Shown piece by piece: positions 1-8,900 of a stretch of DNA of 64,000 nt; position 1 is the first letter of the stretch; every line of letters begins with the position of its first letter. The stretch is from NCBI GenBank assembly GCA_977006965.1, contig OZ345353.1:4464001-4528000 (forward strand). The letters are read 5' to 3'. Below the pieces are notes generated by a model. It had not been told where the DNA came from. It searched no databases and was given only the letters and a program-made list of their open reading frames with translations. The DNA is from Phymatolithon calcareum. Taxonomy: Eukaryota > Rhodophyta > Florideophyceae > Hapalidiales. A program made the position numbers and the translations under genes.

Positions 1-109
1 TCCGGTTTCGTGGTGTCAAGATGACGAGTGAAATGAAAGGTGAGGCAAACGAAAAGAAGAAAGGGATGAGTGCGACGCTAGATTCCCGCCGTACCTGCTT
101 GCAGGGCAG

Positions 110-250
110 ACAAAGCAGCGGTCAGGAAGAGGTGGAAAGTCTTTGACTTCGCGTGGTCGACTGGAAGTGCCGCCAGAGATGAGCGTGCGTAATTCAAGCA
201 ATCGAGCCGGAATCAGAAAACCTCCACCTTCCTTTACTAAGCGGAAGGTG
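110..250 (+). repeat. dispersed repeat, copy 1
   Basis: This stretch aligns by eye with 22917-23050 in the same orientation. Both contain a CGCGTGGTCGA block, a run around ATTCGAGCCG or ATCGAGCCGGAAT, and a CCACCTTCCTTTACT block. No transposase or RT reading frame accompanies either copy. I see no supported gene in 1-928; the open frames there start at non-ATG codons and show no domain. The element class is unknown. Confidence 0.5.
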
Positions 251-928
251 CAAACTATCTTATGTTCTACTAGCGAAGAGAAAAATATAGTTCTAGATGC
301 GCACCGAACAAGTTGCCCGTGTGGCCCAACGGGTCACCTAGAGAAGGCACCTAGAGCCGCGTGTTCTTTTTCGGAGTTCCATGTGGATCGCGATTACCGT
401 TCATGGCGTGCAGTCAGGAAAGAAAAAGCGCACACGCATAGCCTTGCTGTGACAACCATGTTGTCAAGGTGTGGTCACAAGGCAAGTGAGCGCGATATCC
501 ATCCCTATCACATATTACATTCAGAGAATTTTAGTGAGAAAACTGTGGTTGCCGAGCTCGCCCTGTTTGCTGATAATCAACTAAACTAAGGAGTTAGCAG
601 TAAGTAGTGAAGTAGCTTACACCCGTTGAACGTGCGCATGCGGAATTTGAGCATAAAGTTGAATTTCATGATCCGACACAAGATGTACTCAGATATCCTC
701 CTTGCATATGACGACGGCGAAAAACATGCGTACAGTATACCTCGAGTCCTACAGCCGCAAAACAGAGTGTGGTTCTCTGCGATGAGGATGGAGATATCTT
801 CAACATTTAAAGAACCATTCCAAACAATGTCGATGGCGCAGGGAAATTACTCATGAGCAGCAATGAAAGTGTGCTGGAACTTCCGCTAACTACCCCAGCT
901 GTCGGTTCCTCACACGACGTGGAATCCG

Positions 929-1354
929 TTGCCGCCGTTCATGTGCTTCAAGAAGCGGCAAAACGCCGATTCTGCACCTGGACGCACTATACGTTGCATG
1001 GCCAAAGCCCTCAAATCCCCTTGGCTTGCCGGAAGAAAACCGCGAGGAGGAAGATTCACAAGGTACTGGGATCTCGAGCTAGACAGACTGGCTTATAAAA
1101 GATCCCGCTTGTTCCGGAATGCCAAACCCACGAACAATCCCGACGACTGGCAAGAGTACCGAAAAGTACATAAGACCATCAGGAGCAAAGTAACATCGAA
1201 AAAACGCAAATGTTTTCAAGAGTTCGTGCAAGACATGTCAAACTCCCCTGCCGACAAGGCCACTGCACTGCTGGGTAAAATCTCGAAACGTAAACAAGGT
1301 ACGTTCTTGAAAAACTCAGCAATGGGCACCAACTGGAACCGGAAAAATTTCTAG
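929..1354 (+). pseudogene. non-LTR retrotransposon family A, pre-RT fragment
   Basis: The translation matches, residue for residue in long stretches, the segment just before the RT domain of the element at 6826-8900: both share the blocks SNSPADKATA and ISKRKQGTFLKN. The fragment stops before the RT fingers, where family C sequence on the other strand begins. It carries the basic linker found between endonuclease and RT domains in non-LTR elements (inference from position). It has no 3' tail, so it is an internal relic. Confidence 0.7.
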
Positions 1355-1362
1355 TTTACGCA

Positions 1363-1424
1363 TATACTATCTCAAGGAGATAGTATGTTCGAGACAGCCA
1401 TCGATATCAATGATATCGATGGCA
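1363..1424. repeat. two adjacent perfect hairpins at a retroelement junction
   Basis: A 10-bp stem (ATACTATCTC with GAGATAGTAT, 3-nt loop) lies at about 1363-1385. It is followed at about 1400-1424 by a 12-bp stem (CCATCGATATCA with TGATATCGATGG, 1-nt spacer). They sit exactly where the plus-strand family A fragment meets the minus-strand family C fragment. Confidence 0.6.
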
Positions 1425-1795
1425 GTCTCTATAATTTTCCTTGCTTGGCTAAGCAAGGATATTGGGCGATAGTTTCCGGGTTCTCCGCGTGTCCCATTCT
1501 TGTGTATTAGGACGAGGAGTGCTTTTTGCCTGTGGAGGCGAAAGTCTCCGCAGCTCACACAGGCTCTCCGTATGGCAGTAAGCGCATCTGCATTCAGAGT
1601 TGCATTGACTTTCAGCATCTCTGTTTTAACTTCGCCCAGGTCGGGTTCTTTTCCAGTTGGCGACCTCCGGATGGCTGCTTCAATTGTATTCCTCATGTCT
1701 TCTGGACATGTGAACTTGTATAGCCCAGATTGCCACTTTCCGGGACCGTGGCATGTTTTCCATATGTGGGCAGAGAATCTGGTAGTGGTCATTGC
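1425..1795 (-). pseudogene. non-LTR retrotransposon family C, RT fingers fragment
   Basis: The minus-strand translation contains the RT fingers block NYRPISLLSQARKIIE, preceded by an EAAIRRSPTGKEP segment equivalent to the IRRAPKGKAAGPDG region of other non-LTR RTs. The G-P-D-G part is altered, and no palm (FADD) is present. It resembles the longer family C copy at 33783-34733 and is a short decayed fragment. Confidence 0.7.
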
Positions 1796-2071
1796 TCTTT
1801 AGGTCATCTTTTTTTTGCCGTTCACTTTCTGATATTCTTCTTCATCCTGGTTAGCTTTTTCAAGGTAGTTTGTTCGTCCTTATCCTCAAGCACAGATACA
1901 TCCTCTTGATTCTGCTCGTTTTGTCCAAGCTTGGTGTTTACACTCGTGGTATAGTCTCCAGTCTTCAGGTCTCTTCTCCAGTGCCGCTCTGCGAAATTTC
2001 AAAACAGTATCCATGCGAAGTCCTTTTCGACTTTCTCTGCTGCTTTTGATACTCGGATTATCTTAGGTCAT

Positions 2072-3270
2072 GTATGCGCGGCGTACTCGAATACCAGCCT
2101 TATGAAATCTTCGAAAAGAATAATTCTTTTCTCTGTACTGCTTCATATTCCCGTCATGCCTATTGTACTAATGAGCCCCTCGTTTGAGTCTGCGCTTTTT
2201 GAATGTTTCTAGAAGCTTGTCCTCTCGGATTTCATTGTTGTCACTTGTCGTACAGCGATATGGACCCAACAGGCCTTCGCCGCTGGCGACCGGCTCTTGC
2301 CTGAACGTCACGCTCTACTTCAACGAGGCCTATTCAAATTGCGCGCACTCTGCTGTTCTCGGTATTCGTATTGTTACCGTCGTCGTATGAGTGGCGTACT
2401 CGTATCCCGGCATGATGAATGGTTCGAAAAGCTTAATTCTTTTCTCTGTGCTGCTTCATATTCCCGTCATTCCCATAGTACTTATGAGCGCCTCGTTTGA
2501 GTCTGCGCTTTTTCAATCTTTCCAGAAGCCTGTACTCACGGATTTCATTGTCCTCACTTGTCCTACCGCGATATGGACCAAAAACGACATCGCTGCGCGC
2601 GGCCGGCGCTTACCGGAACGTAATGCTCTGCTTCAACGAGGGCTACTCAAACTGCGCACACGGTGCTGCTTTCCGTATTCGGGTTGTTACCGGTGTCGTA
2701 TGAGCGGCGTACTCGTACACCGGCCTAATGAATTCTTCGAAAAGAATAATTCCTTTTTCTGTGCTGTTTCATCTTCCCGTCATGCCTAGGGTACTCATGT
2801 ACCCCTTTTTTGGGCCTGCGCATTTGAATCTTTCCAGAAGCCTGTACTCACGGATTTCATTTTCATCACTAGTTGTACCACCATGTTGACCCAACAAGCC
2901 TCTCTCGTCTGTGCGAGCGCTTTTGAATCTTTTCAGAATCCTGTACAGACGGATTTTATTTTCATAACTAGTCCTATCGCAATGATGACCCCACACGCCT
3001 TGGCCGCGCGTTGGCGAGCTCTTTGGAGAGAACTGCACACTGTACTTCAACGAGGACTCCTCAAATTATGCACATCGGTCTGTGGTCCATGTTCCGATTG
3101 TTTGTAATGCTATGTGCGCGGCGTGTCGTTAATTGTCCTACTGATATGAGGTCGTGACACGCCTTCGAAGCGCGCGGCCGTGCTCTTTTGCGTGAGCTGC
3201 GCGCTCTGCTTTGGGTTCCTCTTCTGAAGTTGCGCAGACTATGCGCTCCGCGCCGTTACTGTGATGACTG
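2072..3270. repeat. tandem repeat with ~313-bp period
   Basis: The block GTATGNGNGGCGTACTCG recurs at 2072, 2385 and 2698, exactly 313 bp apart. Within each unit, the segments ending TTCATATTCCCGTCAT, the TACTTCAACGAGG block and the CGTATTCG block recur in the same order. Units after about 2800 are truncated and rearranged, and recognisable pieces run to about 3270. Open frames in the array shift between units and give no domain, so I treat the array as non-coding. Bases 1800-2070 hold nothing I recognise. Confidence 0.75.
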
Positions 3271-3574
3271 TATACTAGATGGCGCACAGCAGTAGCACAA
3301 CACATTAATTTCTCGCCGCAATCTTTCTGTGACGCAACTGTACCGCTGTGTGTATCTCCTTCGCTCAAAAAATAACTCAAATGTTCTCCACCTTGACGTA
3401 AAATACTGGAAATGTTATAAGTGCAATTAATCCCATTAATGTGACCATCAACAAAATTTTTTATTCAATGCAGACCAGTACATACCGTAATCAAAGCTAT
3501 CTGTTGCGTACTGCAGTACGTCACAGATCAGAGAAATCACACACTTGTTTCTCGTTCTACTTGGAGAGTTAGTC

Positions 3575-4863
3575 TCAGCGAGAACATACATTCCTGGCAC
3601 CTTCAATCGTCACTGATGCATCTCCGTCTCCCATACAGGCACATAGTGCTTCCCAGTTCTTTGTCAATGGATGGGCCTCAAGAGAGTCGTAGATGAGTCC
3701 ATTGTTTCCATCCACGATGACGACATGCTTTATCGGGGGGCCTCAGATTTTTCCTGCCTCTCCAGATGGACAAGATAAATCCCAGACTCCAGATTATTGA
3801 TCCAACGCCTACCCAAGCCATTCATATCTTTGTCCGGGTCCTGCAGAGAAATGTTTTTCGCTTTCTTGTTCGCCCATTTGCTCAAATCCTTCAGGCAACG
3901 GTAGCTCGCACGCGCCTTCTTCTTCATTATGTGCTTTGCAGCATCTTCTCCCTTGAACAAATATATCGCATTATAAAACGACGCCATCATGCAGCCCGCA
4001 TTCCGAGAGCGGCACCACACAAACTTGTTCCGAACGAAGAAGTTTTTCGCTTGAGATGAAAAGGGACGAGTGCCCGGTGTGTTCACTAAGACCGGTTCGC
4101 ACTGCTTTCGTAGACAAAACTGGTCAATCTCCCAACGCGATTCCGCCGGACTAGATCCCGCATATTCGACGAATGGAAGCCGGCCTTCCCTCATCTGGAT
4201 GAAAGCGCTACCTCTTGACTTCGCTAAATTTTCGTCGGGCTCCTCGTCGCCATCGTCGTCGTTTCCTTGATTCGAATTGCAATTGAGAGTGTAGAATAGA
4301 AACGGAAACCAGTCGTCTCCATCCTCTTTGTCCGACGCGCGATAAATTTGGTCCTTCTCTTGCGTCACGGGATTGCCCAAGACAACTCGACAAACTTCAA
4401 AATCCGGCGGAACGCTCTCGGACTCATTTTCTTCCGTCGACGCCGTTAAACCCCAGCGGGCGGCTAAATTTTGAGACAGGCACTCATCTTCGTACGATAT
4501 TAACCATGTCAAAATTTCTTTACCGAAGAGTGAGACAAATCGATTTTCACGCATAACTTCTTCCCCTGTTGAGTGGGTTACGAAGTATCTTATTCTTCCT
4601 TGATTGTCCACCTTGCGGCGGAGCTGGGTGAATGCTAAATCCTTGTTCACGCGAAGAGGGTCTCGGCAATCTCTTTCGAAGTCCTTCTCGATCTTGGCCA
4701 GTTCTGCCTTGTGCACCTTATACGCAGCGACCCACTCCTGATGCGACTTGAAATCAGCTCGACCGCGCATCTTGCTAATTGTCCTGGCAGCTTTAGTGGC
4801 GATCTCCCGGCGTGGGGCATCTCCTCCGGTGGACTTGCGCGCTGTCTGCTTCGTCCTCGCCAT
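3575..4863 (-). CDS. histone H3-tail mimic fused to papain-like C-terminal region (frameshifted)
   Basis: A 377-residue ATG-initiated frame (4863-3730) begins, after Met, with residues 1-13 of canonical histone H3 (ARTKQTARKSTGG). It keeps 22 of the first 26 H3 residues: K4, K9, S10, K23 and R26 are present, while K14 is D, K18 is R, Q19 is E and L20 is I. Homology stops near residue 27, where K27 is T, and no histone fold follows. The middle is a charged, unrecognised domain with an acidic stretch near residue 205. Near residue 291 lies GCMMASFYNA, which looks like a cysteine-peptidase nucleophile loop. The frame ends at a run of six G (3735-3740). Reading past it in the neighbouring frame gives KHVVIVD and an IYDSLE block to a stop at 3575, a plausible His/Asp partner for the Cys. 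Known: H3-tail mimics can recruit chromatin readers. Inference: a nuclear chromatin-directed peptidase-like protein, perhaps inactivated. The exact peptidase family is not identified. Confidence 0.75.
3735..3740 (-). other. six-base G/C run carrying the presumed frameshift
   Basis: Six G on the plus strand mark where the open frame of the H3-tail protein leaves frame. One extra base would join it to about 50 further sense codons containing HVVIVD. No canonical X-XXY-YYZ slippery heptamer is in the zero frame here. A real indel or an assembly error in the homopolymer is therefore likelier than programmed frameshifting. Confidence 0.6.
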
Positions 4864-5156
4864 GCTTGATTGAAACGGTGAGATAGGGTGGTGATTTGAA
4901 GTGAGTAGAAGAAGCGTTTCGATTTCCTAAAGGGGTTTAGAATAAATCTGATTTATTTTTGGTTTGTGAACGGTACTGAAATTTCGAGCCGTTATATTTC
5001 GACTTTCTTTGATATAAATAGAAACGGTTCGAAATAATAGCGTATGTATGGTCGAACAAGTAAAATTTTAATGAAATATTGAAAACTATTCCTGAAAAAT
5101 TGTCGACGGCGTGATACAAATAATTTGAGTTCCATTCTGTTGGACTGTGTTCCGAG
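4864..5156. other. AT-rich intergenic region upstream of the H3-tail gene
   Basis: This is presumably the 5' flank of the minus-strand gene starting at 4863. I see no clear TATA element at a convincing distance. The stretch 4940-5110 is strongly AT-rich and holds no supported gene. Confidence 0.4.
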
Positions 5157-6015
5157 GCAAATCGGCACCGTCTTGTCAGAACTATATCGGCGCACTATGA
5201 CGCCAAGGAGTTATCTCTTTGGTGAGCCTCGATGCGGTTTCTGGTTAAGACGGTGTTCTTCAAGCCCTTTGTCGCTTCACGGGATCGGCACTGTCGCGGC
5301 AGAGCTGCATCGGCGCACTATGACGCCAAGGAGTTATCTCCTTGGTGAGCCTCGATGCGGTTTCTGGTTAAGACGGTGTTCTTCAAGCCCTTTGTCGCTT
5401 CACGGGATCGGCACCGTCGCGGCAGAGCTGCATCGGCGCACTATGACGCCAAGGAGTTATCTCCTTGGTGAGCCTCGATGCAGTTCTTCCCAAGACGGTG
5501 CTCTTCGATCCCTGTATGGATACGGAGAAGCTGGCACCGTCTTTTCAGAACCATATCGGCGCACTATGACGCCAAGGAGTTATCTCCTTGGTGAGCCTCG
5601 ATGCGGTTTCTGATCATGACGGTGCTCTTGAAGCCGTTTTTTACGTCGCTGTATTGGAACCGTGGCGGCAGAGCTGCATCGGCGCACTATGACGCCAAGG
5701 AGTTATCTCCTTGGTGAGCCTCGATGCGGTTTCTGATCATGACGGTGCTCTTGAAGCCGTTTTTCGCGTCGCTGTATTGGAACCGTCGCGGCAGAGCTGC
5801 ATCGGCGCACTATGACGCCAAGGAGTTATCTCCTTGGTGAGCCTCGATGCGGTTTCTGATCATGACAGTGCTCTTGAAGCTGTTTGTCGCGTCACGGTAT
5901 TGGAACCGTCGCGGCAGAGCTGCATCGGCGCACTATGACGCCAAGGAGTTATCTCCTTGGTGAGCCTCGATGCAGTTCTACCCAAGACGGTGCCCTTTGA
6001 TCCCTGTATTGATAC
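5157..6015. repeat. 123-bp tandem repeat array, seven units, each with a hairpin
   Basis: The block CGCACTATGACGCC occurs at 5191, 5314, 5437, 5560, 5683, 5806 and 5929, always 123 bp apart. Each unit contains CCAAGGAG, TTAT, CTCCTTGG: an 8-bp perfect stem with a 4-nt loop. Only the first unit differs (CTCTTTGG, still pairable as RNA). Because 123 is 41 codons, the first four units stay open in one frame (5125-5613). Flanking parts vary between units (a GGTTTCTGG version and a CAGTTCTTCCCAAG version). The last unit merges with the family B RT relic, so the array may have arisen by expansion of retroelement sequence. Confidence 0.85.
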
Positions 6016-6822
6016 CAACCTGGCAACGTCGAGGACGTTTAACAGGGCAATGAGGTACCTGCGAATAGCCTTTAACAGGGCGCCGAAATGGAAGGTTGTT
6101 CGCCCAGATGGTCTTGCTGTCGAGATGCTGCACGCCAGTAAGGAGGGGAACTTGGGCATGATACCATCGCCACGGGAGATATGTGGGAAAACCGAAGTAC
6201 ATCCCAGGACAATTGCGACAAGCAAGGCTTATTCCAATATACAAGAAGGGAAACTGCACCTTGAGGCGAATTACAGGCCTATCTCACAACTGAGTCAGGT
6301 CAGGACGGTTATCGACTCCGGCCTGGACTCTTCCATGAGGGCTTCCAGAGGAACATCCTCATGAAAAGACTGAAGTGCAAACTGCCATCTCACATAGCGA
6401 GAATGGTATCGTATCTTTTAAAGCCGTCTTGGATCACGTCAACAGGAGAGGAAACGAAAACTGGGTGCATAATTAACCGAGGAGCTCAGTAAGTGTCCCC
6501 TACAGCCCCTGTCTATACAATGTATTCATGGATATGATCGAAGAATCTAGCGACAAAATAACAAGAACCGTTAAGGAGCGGACTGCGCAGATTTATGCAG
6601 ATGACGTTCTCCTTCAAGCCAAGACCGCTAAAGGGATGCAAAAACACTTAATCTCAAAACACAAAACCAGGAACGAGTGATGTTTTCCAGTATAAAGGAC
6701 TTCAAAAGCACACGTTTTTTGCCTGCAGGAAATGAGTTGCACCTGGCATGGAGAATTTCGTACCTTATTATAAGTATGAACCACAAGGTAACCACTGACG
6801 ACGCAGAATCTCACGACTTCGG
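5990..6822 (+). pseudogene. non-LTR retrotransposon family B, RT pseudogene
   Basis: Pieces of an RT can be read across several frames in order. They are the AFNRAPKWKVVRPDGLAVEML segment (fingers), NYRPISQLSQ near 6270, LLKPSWITS near 6420, YADDVLLQAK near 6590-6620 (catalytic Asp pair) and LHLAWRISYL near 6740. Frameshifts and stops separate them, so no full protein is made. The same family appears at 16733-17290 and 19300-19990. The relic is cut at about 6823 by the tail of the family A element. Confidence 0.8.
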
Positions 6823-6823
6823 A

Positions 6824-8900
6824 ATGGATGGATGGATGGATTTCTGTTTTATTGAAGCTCCCTTAGTAAATTATCATTGCACTTGAGAGACTTTTCGTTG
6901 CGCTACAATCCTTCGCTTACGTTTTCATTTTGATTTCGGACATTTTCTTTGGACGGTATCAACTGCCATTTCCAGCATCTCTTTTTGAATATCGGAAAGT
7001 CGTTGCTTGGGCATTAAGTTTGAGATAACTCTGAGAGCTTCATCGAGTTCGGAATCTTCGTTTCTTGCTTGTTCTTGCCAGGGATATGGGAAGAGGTGAA
7101 ATAACCAGTGCGTGCAAAGAAGCCTGTGCTTCGCTTTTTTGAGGGTGAGGAATGGTTGGTAGTTCGTTCTTGATGGGCTGAGGAGGGCGCCGGCCCTCCC
7201 GTCCTGTGGCTTTCGAAGGGAGACATGCTTCCCATTCATCTTTTGCGTTCTTCAGCGTTCTTGCGTTTACGCTTGTCGTAGCGTCTAGGGTGCGTGCAAA
7301 TTCCTCTGTAGAGGTACAGAGAAGAGCTTTGTGAAGCATATCGTTTGTCGCGTTCAATATTTCCAGTCGTGCTGTGCCCTTGGGAAGCTCAAGTGCCTGT
7401 TTTCTTCGAAATTTCTGTGCTGTTATGAACTTGGAGCTCAAATGCGCTTGGCGTAGTTGATTGGATTCCAGGCGGCATATTCCTCGAAAGCGGGCCTGCA
7501 TATTCTTGCACCAGGTTCCGAACATTCTAGAGAACAGGTTACTCTCTAGGGCGTCCTGTGCGCGAAGGATGTTACGCGTCAGATCTACGAACGGGAGAAG
7601 ATACTCTGTCATTGGACGGACGAGCGCCTTATATAATCTTAAGCATGTCGAGGGTGCGAACCCTTTCCCGTGGGGTCCGATGTTTCCTAGAACCATCAGT
7701 CGATTCTGTGCAGCATCTATTCTGGAAAGCGTAGAGGTTTCTGTGACGCCGTTCGAAGATATGGAGATGCCCAGGTATGTAGTTTCGGACACAGTCTCGA
7801 TTTCTTTTCTTGCAAGAACGAATTGAAGCTTTCGCTTGCACCATTGGGAGTTATAATGCAACTCTTCCCGACATTTGTGTTCCAGACCATCTCGGTAGAG
7901 GCGGCCCAGTCCGAGGCGATGTCCAGGAGCAATTGAAGCCCTATTGGGGAAAAAGCGCGAAGTATGACGTCGTCCGCGAGAAACGTGGCCGGGCTTTTAG
8001 AATAATGAAACGGAATTCTTGACAAGCTCTCAGCAAGAACGTCCATGAAGATAATATATAGCGCCGGTGATAGTGGTGATCCTTGTGGGTCCCCTTTGTT
8101 GATTACAAACCGATTATTTCGGTCGTTCGTAGGAGTATAGATCATGCTAGGTTGGAGAAAGTACATAACCCATGAGACCAGTGTTGCAGGAAGCCTCTTC
8201 TTGAGTAGTCGAGATAGAACGTGTCTTGGCGTGGCGTCGAAAGCCTTCGAAAGGTCGAGAACGGCAATGGTCCTGTGACCATTTTTGATTGCCGCAATGG
8301 TGTGCAATACGGCATCCGGGCATCCAGAGCCCTTCCTGAAGCCAGTTTGGATCTTATTGAAGCCGTAGTGTTTTCTCAGGATTTTATCCAGTGCGCTCTC
8401 TAGGATTTTCCTTGTATGCGATAGAAGGGCTATCGGTCTGTAGTTTGCGGGGTCTCTTGGGTCGCCTTTCTTGTAGAACGGGAGAAGCTTGATCAAGTTC
8501 CAGAGGCTCGGGGTTTCTTTCAGGCGACCACACGCCCTCCAGAGGGATATGATAAGTTTCGCAGATAGCTCAGGCGAGGCTTGAAACATTTCTGACAAAA
8601 TTCCATCGGCTCCGGCGGCTTTTCGTTTTGGGGCCCGATGAATGGCCGCTGCAATTTCATCCTCTAGTTCTGGGGTGACGTCAAAAGCTAGTTTCTCCAT
8701 CTCATGGTCTTCGAGTGTGAATGAGATAGTATGAGCGTAAGCTAGAAATTCTTCCGGTTCCAATTGGATGCCCATTGCTAAGTTTTTCAAGAACGTACCT
8801 TGTTTACGTTTCGAGATTTTACTCAGCATTGCAGTGGCCTTGTCGGCAGGGGAGTTTGACATTTCTTGCACAAACTCTTGAAAAAATTTGCGTTTTTTGT
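6824..8900 (-). mobile_element. non-LTR retrotransposon family A, 5'-truncated copy
   Basis: On the minus strand the element runs from about 8900 to a 3' end reading AATAAAACAGAAATCC followed by ATCC repeats (GGAT repeats on plus at 6824-6842). The same 3' end is found at 13741-13800 and 22080-22160, which defines it as the element terminus. The 5' end is truncated: homology to the family A fragment at 929-1354 stops at about 8900. Truncated 5' ends and simple-repeat 3' tails are usual for target-primed reverse transcription. It lies inside the family B relic, so it is the younger insertion. Confidence 0.85.
7040..8871 (-). pseudogene. family A reverse transcriptase (ORF2 C-terminal part), one frameshift
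   Basis: The first frame (8871 to about 7850) holds the RT domain. In order it shows a KAAGADGILSEMF segment, NYRPIALLSHTRK (fingers), GFRKGSGCPDAV, AVLDLSKAFDATPRHVL (first catalytic Asp), NKGDPQGSPLSPAL and FLADDVIL (catalytic Asp pair). At about 7840-7860 the coding sense passes to a second frame (from 7861 down to 7040). That frame continues with the thumb-like TTYLGISISSNGVT segment and the C-terminal region. Neither an endonuclease nor ORF1 is present because the copy is 5'-truncated. The motif set fits LINE-type RTs of the Jockey/CR1/L1 group; I cannot assign a clade. The single frameshift makes this copy non-autonomous. Confidence 0.85.

Noticed and set aside
143-589. 148-residue plus frame near the left edge
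   Set aside because: Starts at TTG, covers a dispersed repeat, and shows no domain.
3730-3750. Programmed -1 frameshift signal
   Set aside because: No canonical slippery heptamer in the zero frame and no obvious downstream pseudoknot; an indel or assembly error is simpler.
3730-4863. Ordinary histone H3 gene
   Set aside because: Only the tail matches; residues after about 27 lack the alpha-N and histone-fold sequence, and the protein is nearly three times too long.
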